The translations under genes were made by a program, and so were the position numbers. A DNA stretch of 64,000 nt from Staphylococcus pettenkoferi (GTDB lineage Bacteria; Bacillota; Bacilli; Staphylococcales; Staphylococcaceae): contig NZ_JANSKK010000005.1 in the NCBI RefSeq assembly GCF_026659735.1, positions 62,001 to 126,000 of the forward strand, written 5' to 3'. The stretch's first letter is position 1. Each line of letters begins with the position of its first letter. This document shows positions 27,127-36,102 of the stretch, piece by piece. Below the pieces are notes generated by a model. That model did not search any database and was not told the DNA's origin. It saw only the letters and a program-made list of their open reading frames with translations.

Positions 27127-29004
27127 TTAAATCGACTTCTTAATCACTCGGTTGGAATGAATAAAGGCAATAATTGCGAAGATGCAGTAAACGAGTGTGT
27201 AAATAATCATGACGGTAAATACAGGTTTCATCGTCACATTACCCATAATATACATAAATGCGGTTGCCGCAAAGAATGCATGTAACAACGCAACGACGAG
27301 AGGTAAACCGAAGTTAAATAATATCTTTAATACTAAGCCTTTTGCCATATCAGAACTTGTAAAGCCAATACGACGCAGAATCTTAAAGTTATCACTCTCA
27401 TCCTCAGTTTCGTCGACTTGCTTAATGTAAATAATACAGCCAGCCGCAATTAAGAATGCTAAGCCTAGGAATGAAGTGACGAAGATGAAGACACCGTTAG
27501 ATGCATCGAGTTGTTTCTTCATTGTCTCTTTGGACATGATAGAAGGATCAATCTTCATACCTAATTTTTCAGCTTTTTTCATATCGCTATGATGTTTTAA
27601 GTTATAGCCGTAATCGTGCAGAGTATTGTCATCTGTTTTCACGGCATTGTAAACCTCAGGACTTACTTCCACGACAGGTGCGTTATAAGACACACTGATT
27701 GGATAAACTTTATCATTATCGATATGTGTGACTTTTATAGTTTTCTTCTCTTTTCCTTTAACAGTAATCTCTTTATTGTTGTGAACTTGCACCATACCTG
27801 GCATCGTCTTCGTGTTAGTGAGTTTCGCATCGTTACCTTTCAGTTTAGAGTTGGCGGCTAGTGTTGATGTGTTGGCAGTATGTGTATCATTGCCGACGGT
27901 CATGACTTCATCTTTCACATTTTTAGGGTTAATTGTTTCAGTAGTTTTCTTCTCGAACGGAATATGCGCTTTATGGAGTTTAGCTTCAAATTTTTCTGCA
28001 TGATTTGATTCTGAGATATTAAAATCTTGGGGTGTCATAGACTCCATAGAGTAATCGGTTTGTGACTTTGTGATGGCTGCGAAACATAATATTGTGACCG
28101 TGATAGCGGAAATCACCGCAATAATTGTGAGCGACATCGCGTTTTTCTTCATTCTATGCATAATTGAAGAAGTGCTGACGACATCTGTAATTGATACGCG
28201 ACCATTTTTAGCTCTTTTAACTGTTTTAAAAATCAAAGAAACTGAACTTCTAAAGAAGAGATAGGCACCGACGACAGTTAAGAAAATAACGATAAATGGA
28301 GTGGCCATCGTCATCGTTAAATCTTTAAATAAGCCAAACATTTCCGTCGCCATGTAATAACCTAATGCAATCATCGCGATACCTAAAATACCACTGATAA
28401 CTTCAGGAAGCGTAATACGTGCTTTCGTCGCCTCAGTCTTCGTGCTGTCTTTCATCATCGTGAGAATGCTACGGCGTTTCAAGAATATCGCGTTCTGAAT
28501 CAGTATTAATAGAAATGCGATGGCAAGCATGAGGATCGTTAACATTAATGCTTTAGGTTCGAAACCAATCGCAATATGTGTCTTGAGTTTCATCATCTTT
28601 ACTGCGATGTTGAGCGCGAGTTGTGAACCAAAGATGCCGATAATTACGCCTATGATGCCTGTAACGATAAAAATCATGAATTGTTCAAGACCCAACATTC
28701 TAAGAATATTGCCTCTTGATAGTCCAATAAGTTGGAATAACGCAAATTCTTTCGTGCGTCGCTTCACGAATAAATGATTTGCGTACATCAAGAAGACGAT
28801 AATGATAATAAAGAGTGTCGTTGAGCCGATTGCTGCCCCTTTTTGAAGGAATTCAGCAGAATTTGAATTATTGATACTATGTGAGTATTTTAAAGTTGTG
28901 AAACTGTAGTAAATCACAATACTCAAGAGTAGGGAGAACAGGAACATCCCATAATGTTTGATATTCTGTCTTAGATTTTTTAGCGTAATTTGATTAAACG
29001 TCAT
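27127..29004 (-). CDS. BceB/VraG-type ABC transporter permease
   Basis: A 625-residue FtsX-superfamily permease of the peptide-resistance class. It has about ten membrane helices arranged 1+3 (about 18-210), 2 (about 215-320), a large extracellular domain of about 200 residues (about 310-510) between helices 7 and 8, and a C-terminal trio. That architecture is specific to BceAB/VraFG/YxdLM transporters, which sense and remove cell-envelope-active peptides and signal to a BceS-type kinase. The start overlaps the ATPase stop by 11 bases. No kinase or regulator gene adjoins, so the sensor pair must lie outside the window. Confidence 0.92.
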   Translation of the reverse strand: MTFNQITLKNLRQNIKHYGMFLFSLLLSIVIYYSFTTLKYSHSINNSNSAEFLQKGAAIGSTTLFIIIIVFLMYANHLFVKRRTKEFALFQLIGLSRGNILRMLGLEQFMIFIVTGIIGVIIGIFGSQLALNIAVKMMKLKTHIAIGFEPKALMLTILMLAIAFLLILIQNAIFLKRRSILTMMKDSTKTEATKARITLPEVISGILGIAMIALGYYMATEMFGLFKDLTMTMATPFIVIFLTVVGAYLFFRSSVSLIFKTVKRAKNGRVSITDVVSTSSIMHRMKKNAMSLTIIAVISAITVTILCFAAITKSQTDYSMESMTPQDFNISESNHAEKFEAKLHKAHIPFEKKTTETINPKNVKDEVMTVGNDTHTANTSTLAANSKLKGNDAKLTNTKTMPGMVQVHNNKEITVKGKEKKTIKVTHIDNDKVYPISVSYNAPVVEVSPEVYNAVKTDDNTLHDYGYNLKHHSDMKKAEKLGMKIDPSIMSKETMKKQLDASNGVFIFVTSFLGLAFLIAAGCIIYIKQVDETEDESDNFKILRRIGFTSSDMAKGLVLKILFNFGLPLVVALLHAFFAATAFMYIMGNVTMKPVFTVMIIYTLVYCIFAIIAFIHSNRVIKKSI

Positions 29005-29752
29005 GAGTCACACCACCCAATGTGGATTGTAGTTTAATGATTTCTTGATAAAAGTCTTGCTTAGATTTACTATTTTGATGAATTTCTGAATGAATATTGC
29101 CGTCTTTCAACATGATGACACGCTCTGCGAAACTCGCTGCAGAAGGATCATGCGTCACCATGATAATCGTCGTAGTAAATTCATTGTTCATATCTTCTAG
29201 ACGTTTGAGTAAGTCTCGCGCACTCTTAGAATCAAGTGCACCTGTAGGTTCGTCGGCGAAGATGATGGACGGCTTATGGACGAATGCACGCGCAGCCGCT
29301 GTTCGTTGTTGTTGACCACCTGAAATTTCACTCGGATACTTGTGACCTAAGTCATTGATACCGAGCGCATCAGTAACTTCTTTATAATTTTGTTCCATGA
29401 CATACTTTTTAATTTTTTGGACTGATAGGGGTAGCATAATATTCTCTTTAACAGTAAGTGTTGGGAGAACACTGTAGTCTTGGAAGATAAAGCCAAGTTG
29501 CGTTTTACGGAAATCAGCGAGCTTTTTGTCATTTAATTTATTAATTTCCTTACCATCAATGATGACTGATCCCTCTGAAATCGTGTCGATTGAACTAATG
29601 ACATTGAGCAGCGTCGTCTTACCTGAACCCGAAGGCCCCATGATTGCGACAAATTCTCCTTTTTCGACACTGAAATCGATATTTTTGAGTGCTTGATATT
29701 TTTGTTGATTACCATAGACTTTCGATAAATTATTTACTTCTAGAATTGTCAT
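28994..29752 (-). CDS. BceA/VraF-type ABC transporter ATPase
   Basis: A 252-residue ATPase of the MacB-like class. Walker A GPSGSGKTT (about 39-47), Q-loop FQDYSVLPTL, signature SGGQQQR, Walker B IIFADEPTGALD and H-loop MVTHDP are all intact. It powers the adjacent permease. Upstream is a TTACA-N4-TGTAA operator identical in layout to that before the YxeA-like gene, so both units should answer to the same BceR-type regulator. Confidence 0.94.
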   Translation of the reverse strand: MTILEVNNLSKVYGNQQKYQALKNIDFSVEKGEFVAIMGPSGSGKTTLLNVISSIDTISEGSVIIDGKEINKLNDKKLADFRKTQLGFIFQDYSVLPTLTVKENIMLPLSVQKIKKYVMEQNYKEVTDALGINDLGHKYPSEISGGQQQRTAAARAFVHKPSIIFADEPTGALDSKSARDLLKRLEDMNNEFTTTIIMVTHDPSAASFAERVIMLKDGNIHSEIHQNSKSKQDFYQEIIKLQSTLGGVTHDV

Positions 29753-29811
29753 TATCTCACTCCTAATGTTTGTTTATAGTTCAATTGTAAAAGGAGATGA
29801 GACACCTAGCC

Positions 29812-29860
29812 TTTATCTAACCTTACAAATAAAGGGCTGTATCTTACAGATTTGTAAGGT
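29812..29860 (-). promoter_or_regulatory. BceR/GraR-type operator before the ABC operon
   Basis: TTACA-GATT-TGTAA (29844-29857) matches the TnACA-N4-TGTAA motif of BceR-like regulators, with a further CCTTACAA half-site 29 bases away in TTTATCTAACCTTACAA. Almost the whole block recurs at 30368-30415. Confidence 0.75.
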
Positions 29861-29884
29861 TGTGTTAGAGAGTAAAAATAAATC

Positions 29885-29925
29885 CACGACCTGAGCGTGA
29901 GGCCGTGGATGTTTCGATTTATTTG
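29885..29925 (-). terminator. Hairpin after the YxeA-like gene
   Basis: CCACG(ACC) and CGTGG arms (29883-29909) with a following T-rich stretch on the minus strand (ATTTTTACTC). A plausible terminator for the YxeA-like gene. Confidence 0.5.
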
Positions 29926-30305
29926 AGTTTTTCGCGAGCATCTTGAGGAATATCTTTCTTCTCGACTTCTTTATAACTTTTCACAACGCCTGCCTTTTTA
30001 ATAATTTTTAGGTAGTGATTGGTTTTGAGCTTTTTCATACCTGAGTACGTAATTTTTTTACTATGTCCATCTTTATCGTAGCCTGTTGTTTTATATTGTG
30101 TTAAGTCATCCTCAGGTTGCTTATAAGGTTTGTTCGTTTTTACATAATATTCTTTAGCAGGGACTACAGGATTAGCTAAATTTAAGCTTCGTACCTGAGT
30201 GTTGTGTGGATGCTTTTCACCATATATTTTCAGTCCAAATAACAATCCGATAATAAGTAGGACGAGTATGATAATTGTCGTTAATGAAATTTTTAAAGCT
30301 TTCAT
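29919..30305 (-). CDS. YxeA-family (DUF1093) secreted or membrane-anchored protein
   Basis: A 128-residue protein with one N-terminal membrane helix (about 5-27) and an extracellular beta-rich domain. YYVKTNKPYKQ, TTGYDKDGHSKKITYSG, YLKIIKKAGVVKSYKEVEKKDIP are characteristic of YxeA proteins. In B. subtilis yxeA follows the yxdLM peptide-response transporter. Here it lies upstream of a matching transporter with the same operator, which supports a role in the envelope-peptide response, although its activity is unknown. Confidence 0.85.
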   Translation of the reverse strand: MKALKISLTTIIILVLLIIGLLFGLKIYGEKHPHNTQVRSLNLANPVVPAKEYYVKTNKPYKQPEDDLTQYKTTGYDKDGHSKKITYSGMKKLKTNHYLKIIKKAGVVKSYKEVEKKDIPQDAREKLK

Positions 30306-30367
30306 AGCCTTAGCGCTCCTTTCTTTAACTTATATCTTTATTGTAGGAGCATTGCGACGTTCCAGCT

Positions 30368-30415
30368 TTTATCTAACCTTACAATTTGTAGTTATTATCT
30401 TACGGATTTGTAAGA
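30368..30415. promoter_or_regulatory. BceR/GraR-type operator before the YxeA-like gene
   Basis: TTACG-GATT-TGTAA (30400-30413) plus the upstream TTTATCTAACCTTACAA half-site, with the same 29-base offset as at 29812. It lies between divergent genes and could serve both. Confidence 0.7.
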
Positions 30416-30504
30416 AAGGCGCAGCGTGATATGGTAAAAGGGCCAAGGTAATAGAAGACGGGTGCCTCATATGAAAATAAATACGAGAAAGATGGATATA
30501 TATT

Positions 30505-30900
30505 ATGAAAAAGTTGCTACAAATAATTATTCTTTCTATCATTAGCATCGTTTTTATTCTGTCGGCAGTTTTAACAACTATCATTATCTATCAGAAAGTC
30601 AAAAGCGAGGCTGTTATTGATCACGTTATCGCTCAAAAAGGATGGTCTAATAGGATAAATCATGAAGAAATGAACTTTAACATCAAAATGGGTGAAGCGG
30701 AGAAAGAGATAACTTATAAAGATCAGCCGCACAGCGTGTATACATATACAGTGACACCATCACCAGCGCCGTGGACGGATTTTAAAGAGTATAAGGTATG
30801 GGGCGAAACGGATTTAGAGAAAAAGGAATCTTACTATAAATATTTGTTAGAAGCGGAGCCCGTATCGATTAAAGAAGACGGCGGGCAGTCTGACCTTTGA
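30505..30900 (+). CDS. DUF3139-like membrane-anchored protein 1
   Basis: A 131-residue protein with one N-terminal helix (about 6-29) and an extracellular remainder. The opening KKLLQIIILSIISIVF, followed by a section containing KEITYKDQPHSVYTY, resembles DUF3139 proteins, short envelope proteins of unknown role. A paralogue follows after 30 bases. The divergent BceR-like operator at 30368 may control the pair. Confidence 0.6.
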   Translation: MKKLLQIIILSIISIVFILSAVLTTIIIYQKVKSEAVIDHVIAQKGWSNRINHEEMNFNIKMGEAEKEITYKDQPHSVYTYTVTPSPAPWTDFKEYKVWGETDLEKKESYYKYLLEAEPVSIKEDGGQSDL

Positions 30901-30930
30901 AAGCGATATTTAATAAATCGGCGGTTAAAC

Positions 30931-31308
30931 ATGAAGAAAATCGTAATTACGCTAGGTATTATCTTGTTCATTGTTTTGGGTATTGTGTGCTGTTTTTGGA
31001 GATTTAATCATATTTCCTATAAAGAGATAAATCTAGAACTTCAACAACATCATTTTCAAAAACATATAAAAAGTGAAGAAAATCATTACGATGCAAAGCA
31101 GTACGGTTATCATAAAGAAATAATATATAAGGACGAACCGCGTAATATCTATCTGTATCAAACAGTGGAGCGACCTGGGTTCGTAGAGTTTATCAATCCT
31201 TTCTATCACTATAAGAAACATAATGTGATGACAGAGGTTAACGATAAAAATACAGGAAATGACGTTACAGAAGAGAGAACAACGAAATATCAAATTGAAG
31301 ATCAATAA
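30931..31308 (+). CDS. DUF3139-like membrane-anchored protein 2
   Basis: A 125-residue paralogue of the preceding gene: N-terminal helix (about 4-24), then KEIIYKDEPRNIYLYQ in the place of KEITYKDQPHSVYTY, then a basic middle and acidic tail. The conserved block shows a tandem duplication. No strong ribosome site is seen (GGCGG), so translation may be coupled to the first gene. Function unknown. Confidence 0.6.
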   Translation: MKKIVITLGIILFIVLGIVCCFWRFNHISYKEINLELQQHHFQKHIKSEENHYDAKQYGYHKEIIYKDEPRNIYLYQTVERPGFVEFINPFYHYKKHNVMTEVNDKNTGNDVTEERTTKYQIEDQ

Positions 31309-31637
31309 AACCTTACTAAGATGAATCTATGATTATAAAAATTTTCACAGTTATTTTTATAGTTGTAAAGAGAAGTAGTTTGAGGCATTAAAGTATGGGA
31401 TTAAAGCTATTTTCTATTTAATTGAATTATAACTTTATTTTTCAATGTCGACTCGAAACGCACTTTAAGCGAATAACAGCATTTATTGCGCTTGATTAAT
31501 GAATCAAATCACTCAATTGTTGCCTTAATGAGTGGATTTCAGAAAAAAACTTATAGATATTTCTTAAAAATCTTAATATTCATCTCCCACAAGGTAGTTA
31601 AAAAATGTATAATAAAAATATCACTTCGCATTAGGAG
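31309..31637. other. Intergenic region before brnQ
   Basis: No gene of confidence. It holds the second, truncated copy of the structured repeat (31438-31535) and the brnQ promoter. No T-box or riboswitch signature was seen. Confidence 0.4.
31438..31535. repeat. Structured repeat element, copy 2 (right end missing)
   Basis: TTTTCAATGTCGACTCGAAACGCA matches the left end of the 8114 element with one change. The interior differs but is again a chain of hairpins: GCGAATAA with TTATTGCGC, TTGATT with AATCAA, CACTCA with TGAGTG. The right terminal arm ACATTGAAAA is absent. Confidence 0.5.
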
Positions 31638-31648
31638 AAATGCATACT

Positions 31649-33007
31649 ATGAACAACCACAAACTTACAATTAAAGAAACTATCTTTATTGGATCGATGT
31701 TATTCGGTCTATTTTTTGGTGCGGGAAATTTAATATTTCCAATTCATTTAGGACAAATTGCGGGTGCCAACATGTGGCCGGCAACGATAGGCTTTTTAAT
31801 CGCCGCTATCGGGTTCCCATTCTTAGCAATTATTGCGATCGGTGTCTCAAAGACGAATGGCACCTTTGAAATTGCGACGCGAGTTAATAAAATTTACGCG
31901 TACTTATTTACGATTGCATTATTTTTAGTTATCGGGCCATTTTTCGCTTTGCCAAGGCTCGCAACTACATCTTATGAGATAGCGTTTTCGCCTTTTATCA
32001 CTTCTAGTACAGGCAAAGTCGTCTTACCGATATTTAGTATTTTATTCTTCGTCGTAGCATGGTTCTTTGCGAGAAGACCGTCTAAGATTTTAGACTATGT
32101 AGGTAAATTCCTAACTCCGGTCTTTCTCGTCCTATTAGCGATCGTCGTAGTGCTCGCTTTAATCCATCCATTGGGCAGCGTGGGTCATGCGCCAGTCAGT
32201 GCAGACTATCACCACGGCGCGACGTTGAAAGGATTTATTGAAGGTTACAACACACTTGATGCGTTGTCTGCGTTAGCGTTTGGTGTCATTATTGTCGCAA
32301 CAATCAAGAAACTAGGTATCAAAGAACCGAGTGGCATTACGAAAGAGACAGTGAAATCCGGAACGATTAGTATTGTCGGTATGGCTGTCATCTACGCTTT
32401 ATTAGCCTTGATGGGTGCGATGAGCCTAGGTCACTTTAAAGTGAGTGAGAACGGCGGTATTGCCTTAGCCCAAATCGCGCAATATTATCTCGGTGATTAT
32501 GGAATTATCATTTTATCACTTATTATCATTGTCGCTTGTTTAAAAACGACAATTGGTCTGATTACAGCTTTTGCAGAAACATTTAATAAAATGTTCCCGA
32601 AAGTCAGTTATCTTCAATTTGCGACGGCTGCAAGTTTATTAGCATGTATCTTCGCAAATGTTGGTTTAACGAAGATTATCATGTACTCAACGCCAGTGCT
32701 AATGTTCATCTATCCATTAGCGATTACGTTGATACTATTAACACTCGTCAGCGCATGGTTCCACCATTCACCTATCGTTTATCGCTTTACGACTTATTTC
32801 ACGATGATTGCCGCATTTTTCGACGGAGTCAAAGCCAGTCCAGAATCATTCGCGAAGACAGGATTTGCTCAAAGTTTAATTCACTTTGCCGAACACTACA
32901 TACCTTTCTTCACGATTGGCATGGGTTGGATCGTTCCTGCAGTGGTAGGATTTGTCATCGGCTTAATTGTGTATAAGCTACGAGGTGGAAAGCGAGCACA
33001 TGCATAA
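31649..33007 (+). CDS. brnQ: Branched-chain amino-acid:cation symporter BrnQ
   Basis: LIVCS-family importer of leucine, isoleucine and valine. About 452 residues with twelve membrane helices. The N-terminus carries the signature FGLFFGAGNLIFP, and IGPFFALPRLATTSYE, ADYHHGATLKGFIEGYNTLDALSALAFG follow. The ATG at 31649 is preferred because TAGGAG is eleven bases upstream, whereas the ATG at 31640 almost touches it. A terminator follows. CodY control would be expected in staphylococci, but no clear box is visible. Confidence 0.95.
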   Translation: MNNHKLTIKETIFIGSMLFGLFFGAGNLIFPIHLGQIAGANMWPATIGFLIAAIGFPFLAIIAIGVSKTNGTFEIATRVNKIYAYLFTIALFLVIGPFFALPRLATTSYEIAFSPFITSSTGKVVLPIFSILFFVVAWFFARRPSKILDYVGKFLTPVFLVLLAIVVVLALIHPLGSVGHAPVSADYHHGATLKGFIEGYNTLDALSALAFGVIIVATIKKLGIKEPSGITKETVKSGTISIVGMAVIYALLALMGAMSLGHFKVSENGGIALAQIAQYYLGDYGIIILSLIIIVACLKTTIGLITAFAETFNKMFPKVSYLQFATAASLLACIFANVGLTKIIMYSTPVLMFIYPLAITLILLTLVSAWFHHSPIVYRFTTYFTMIAAFFDGVKASPESFAKTGFAQSLIHFAEHYIPFFTIGMGWIVPAVVGFVIGLIVYKLRGGKRAHA

Positions 33008-33027
33008 CACAATTTAGTTAAGCTATC

Positions 33028-33066
33028 AAAGCGCTTAGGAAAGTTTATCTTTCTTAAGTGCTTTTT
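33028..33066 (+). terminator. Terminator after brnQ
   Basis: AAAGCGCTTA pairs with TAAGTGCTTT, with inner AAG/CTT pairing, followed by T residues. Confidence 0.8.
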
Positions 33067-33192
33067 CTTCGTTATGTATAAAAAAAGAGGGCAATTCTCA
33101 AGGGCTCTAGGTTTCATTCCCTTAAAAGACGGGCATAAATTTAATAATTACAATGTGGGGCATAAGTATTTTAAACAATGGGGGAATAGAAT

Positions 33193-33417
33193 ATGAAAAT
33201 CTTTAAATTACGTTATCAACATTACAAAGATATTGTCGACGATAATGTGTTAACTTGCTATGTACTTGCGAAAAATAAAAAAGAAGTAGAACAATTTGCG
33301 AAAAAAGTAAGTTACAAAATTGAACATATGGAAAAGATTTCTAAACGAAAATATCAAAAAGAAAAAGCAAAAGGTAACGACTACGCGCTCGAACATGCTG
33401 ATCATTATTTAGATTAA
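33193..33417 (+). CDS. Small uncharacterised protein
   Basis: A 74-residue basic protein (many K, H, Y) with a predicted strand-helix pattern: MKIFKLRYQ then a long lysine-rich helix. I recognise no family. GGGGGAAT precedes the ATG, and coding-like codon use supports reality. It stands alone, 60 bases before the MFS gene. Confidence 0.55.
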   Translation: MKIFKLRYQHYKDIVDDNVLTCYVLAKNKKEVEQFAKKVSYKIEHMEKISKRKYQKEKAKGNDYALEHADHYLD

Positions 33418-33476
33418 ACGATATGAACCACGCAGTATGTCAGAAAGTGTAGTGAATTGAAGTGAGGTGTACGAAA

Positions 33477-34679
33477 GTGCAACAAAGAGGCAATTCGACA
33501 ACAAGAGGACAATGGGGGTTAATAGGAGCGGCGTATGCATTTCTCATCGTGATGATGGGGACGACTTTGCCGACGCCGCTATATCCAATTTATAGCGATG
33601 AATTCAATTTATCGCCGTTAATCATTACAATTATTTACGCTGTGTATGCAGCCGGTGTGATCTTTGGTCTATTAGTGTTTGGTCAACTTTCAGATCGCAT
33701 AGGGCGACGTTATGTATTGATACCAGGCGTGCTGCTCTCAATCATTAGCGCGCTCGTCTTTCTATTTGCGACGAATTTAACTTTATTAATCATTGGACGT
33801 ATTATTTCTGGACTTTCTGCGGGTCTGTTCACCAGTACTGCTACAGCGACGATAGTGAACCTCGCGCCAGAGGATAAGAAGAACCAAGCGTCTACTATCG
33901 CAAGTAGCGTGAACATGTTGGGTCTCGGATGTGGGCCATTAGTTTGCGGTATTCTCGCAGAATACTTACCTTATCCTACACGTCTCATATTTATCGTTAA
34001 TATTGTGACTTTAGTCATTGCTTTTATCGCCATTTGGCTCATGCCTGAACCGGTGAAAGATCGACAAAGTTTCCGCATTCAAGTTCAGAAATTAAGTGTA
34101 CCTGCTGAAATGCGGTCCACATTTATTAGTGCGGTAATTCCAGTGTTTGTAGGTTTCTCCATGTTGGGACTCATGACCGCTATTTCACCCAACTTTTTAG
34201 GAGATATCTTAAACATGAATAATAAGGCGGTCGTTGGTATCACCGTCTTCTTAGTCTTCTGTGCTTCCACAGTAGGACAGCTCTTATTTAAACAGAAATC
34301 CGATTACCGTGTATTAAAACTCGGCAGTATGACCTTAATTGTAGGTGTAGCATTAGTAGCTATAGCATTACTGCTCCATTCTTATATTCTGTTGCTTATC
34401 GGAGCAATGGTTTCGGGACTTGGTCAAGCATTCAGTTTCCGTGCAGGTCTGTCTACCGTTAATAGTGCAGCGCCTGACGATCAACGTGCAGAAATTACTT
34501 CCACGTTCTTCACCATTGCCTATATTGCAATTTCCATTCCTATCGTAGGTATAGGTTTATTAGAATTAGGCCTTAACGTACAGTGGGCAGGTATCGTCTT
34601 TAGTATCATCGTCGTGATTCTTGCGATAATTTCATTATTATTACTATTACGTCAAGGTAATCAGAGCACAAATGAATAG
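33477..34679 (+). CDS. MFS drug/metabolite transporter
   Basis: About 400 residues, twelve membrane helices. The start at GTG 33477 is favoured by AGGTG seven bases upstream. The GTG at 33462 is an alternative. The motif GQLSDRIGRRYVLIPG between helices 2 and 3 is the MFS loop 2-3 signature, and the helix 5 region GLGCGPLVCGILAEYL resembles motif C of drug exporters (DHA1). Substrate unknown. A terminator-like hairpin follows. Confidence 0.88.
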   Translation: MQQRGNSTTRGQWGLIGAAYAFLIVMMGTTLPTPLYPIYSDEFNLSPLIITIIYAVYAAGVIFGLLVFGQLSDRIGRRYVLIPGVLLSIISALVFLFATNLTLLIIGRIISGLSAGLFTSTATATIVNLAPEDKKNQASTIASSVNMLGLGCGPLVCGILAEYLPYPTRLIFIVNIVTLVIAFIAIWLMPEPVKDRQSFRIQVQKLSVPAEMRSTFISAVIPVFVGFSMLGLMTAISPNFLGDILNMNNKAVVGITVFLVFCASTVGQLLFKQKSDYRVLKLGSMTLIVGVALVAIALLLHSYILLLIGAMVSGLGQAFSFRAGLSTVNSAAPDDQRAEITSTFFTIAYIAISIPIVGIGLLELGLNVQWAGIVFSIIVVILAIISLLLLLRQGNQSTNE

Positions 34680-34694
34680 CGAATGTTTAACGTG

Positions 34695-34736
34695 AAACAG
34701 CGGGAGGTCTCAGGGTAGGCTAAACGCTGTTTTTTA
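34695..34736 (+). terminator. Terminator after the MFS gene
   Basis: AAACAGCG pairs with CGCTGTTT around a 22-base loop, with six following T residues. Confidence 0.75.
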
Positions 34737-34764
34737 AAAGATGAGTAGAAGGAGAGGTAGACTT

Positions 34765-35391
34765 TTGGAAAAACTGTGGCATATTTCGGAAGATGATCAA
34801 CGCGTTCAGAAGCTAGCTGAAAAGGATAAAGTGATGGGTCAGTTAATTGCGCGTATTGGTAATGTAGAGCGAGTGTTACGCCCCTATCCATTAAAATCGC
34901 TCGTGCGTTCAATCGTTGGGCAACAAATTTCTGTTAAAGCAGCAGAAACGATATTTGGTCGTTTAACAGAGCAGCTTAATGACAATTGGACGGTGGCTGC
35001 TTTTAAAAAGCTAAACGAAGAAGATTGTAAACAAATTGGTTTATCTCGGTCTAAGCAGAAATACATCTTTAATCTTATTGAACATATCGACAATGGAGAA
35101 CTAGAATTTGAAAAATTAGACCGCCTACCTAATGAAGAAATCATCAAACAACTCACGGCCGTGAAAGGCATAGGTAAGTGGACCGCAGAAGTGTTTCTGA
35201 TCTTTACGATGCAGAGAGAGGATATTGTGCCGGTTGATGATGTGGGCTTGCAACGTGCGGCAAAGCGTTTATACAATCAACCCGATGCGCGGGGTAAAGC
35301 TTTATTGAAAGATTGTAAGTCAACGTGGGGAGAACAAGGGACTATCGGTTGCCTTTATCTCTGGGAATATATCCATCAATATCAAATTTGA
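34765..35391 (+). CDS. DNA-3-methyladenine glycosylase II (AlkA/HhH-GPD family)
   Basis: Base-excision repair enzyme that removes alkylated purines. About 208 residues from TTG 34765, chosen because AAGGAGAGG lies seven bases before it. An ATG at 34741 precedes the ribosome site. The helix-hairpin-helix reads LTAVKGIGKWTAEVFLIF, and the catalytic aspartate lies in VPVDDVGLQRA. The N-terminal AlkA domain is absent, as in compact Gram-positive forms. Flanking genes are unrelated. Confidence 0.9.
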   Translation: MEKLWHISEDDQRVQKLAEKDKVMGQLIARIGNVERVLRPYPLKSLVRSIVGQQISVKAAETIFGRLTEQLNDNWTVAAFKKLNEEDCKQIGLSRSKQKYIFNLIEHIDNGELEFEKLDRLPNEEIIKQLTAVKGIGKWTAEVFLIFTMQREDIVPVDDVGLQRAAKRLYNQPDARGKALLKDCKSTWGEQGTIGCLYLWEYIHQYQI

Positions 35392-35466
35392 AGAATATAA
35401 GTAGGCCGGCAGTCTTAAATATTAAAATTCGCAATACATGAATGATATATAGAAAGAAGTGTGAAT

Positions 35467-36027
35467 ATGACGATTTATACAATCGGACATTACGATTATG
35501 ACTTAGAACAGTTTTTAGACATGTTAAAGCAGGCAAAGGTAACGAAGATTATCGACGTTCGTTCATTCCCAAATAGTAAGCGTCATCCTCAGTACAAGCA
35601 GGAACCTTTTCATAAGTGGTTGAAAGAGCATGATATTGGCTATCGTCATCTCACTGCGCTAGGTGGACGTCGCCAGCGTTCAGGTGAAGTAGGGGAGAAT
35701 TTGAATGCGGGGTGGCAGAATCAATCATTTCACAACTATGCAGACTATACATTAACGAATGAATTTAAAGAAGGCATACAGTATTTGTTTGTTGAAGCGG
35801 AAGAGGACACTGTAGCGTTAATGTGTGCAGAACGTCATCCTTCCCGTTGTCATCGCCTCATCATCAGTAATTGGTTGGTAGGGCATGAGGTCGAGGTGAA
35901 ACATATCATCGTCAGCAACAAGGGCGAGATTGAGATTGTGCCGCACGAATTAGGGAAGTGGGGCGCAATGCCGATTCTCGAGGATGATGGCGAAGTGGTC
36001 TATCCGAAGCTTGATGATAAGTCATAA
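35467..36027 (+). CDS. DUF488 family protein
   Basis: About 186 residues. The hallmark features are visible: TIYTIGHYDYDLEQFLD, IIDVRSFPNSKRHPQY with conserved DVR, and MCAERHPSRCHR near residue 120-131, which carries the Cys-x-His-x-x-x-C-H-R pattern. The biochemical role is not established. The ATG at 35467 fits the purine-rich AGAAAGAAG upstream better than the GTG at 35461. Downstream lies a terminator shared with the convergent QueD-like gene. Confidence 0.85.
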   Translation: MTIYTIGHYDYDLEQFLDMLKQAKVTKIIDVRSFPNSKRHPQYKQEPFHKWLKEHDIGYRHLTALGGRRQRSGEVGENLNAGWQNQSFHNYADYTLTNEFKEGIQYLFVEAEEDTVALMCAERHPSRCHRLIISNWLVGHEVEVKHIIVSNKGEIEIVPHELGKWGAMPILEDDGEVVYPKLDDKS

Positions 36028-36042
36028 GTAAGACTAAGTGAA

Positions 36043-36095
36043 AAAGAGAGAATGGGGCAGAAATCTTTATGATTCCGTCGTCCTGTTCTCTCTTT
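36043..36095. terminator. Bidirectional terminator between convergent genes
   Basis: AAAGAGAGAA and TTCTCTCTTT form a perfect ten-base stem around a 33-base loop with some extra pairing (GG with CC). A and T runs lie on the two sides. Confidence 0.65.
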
Positions 36096-36102
36096 GTTGA
36101 GA

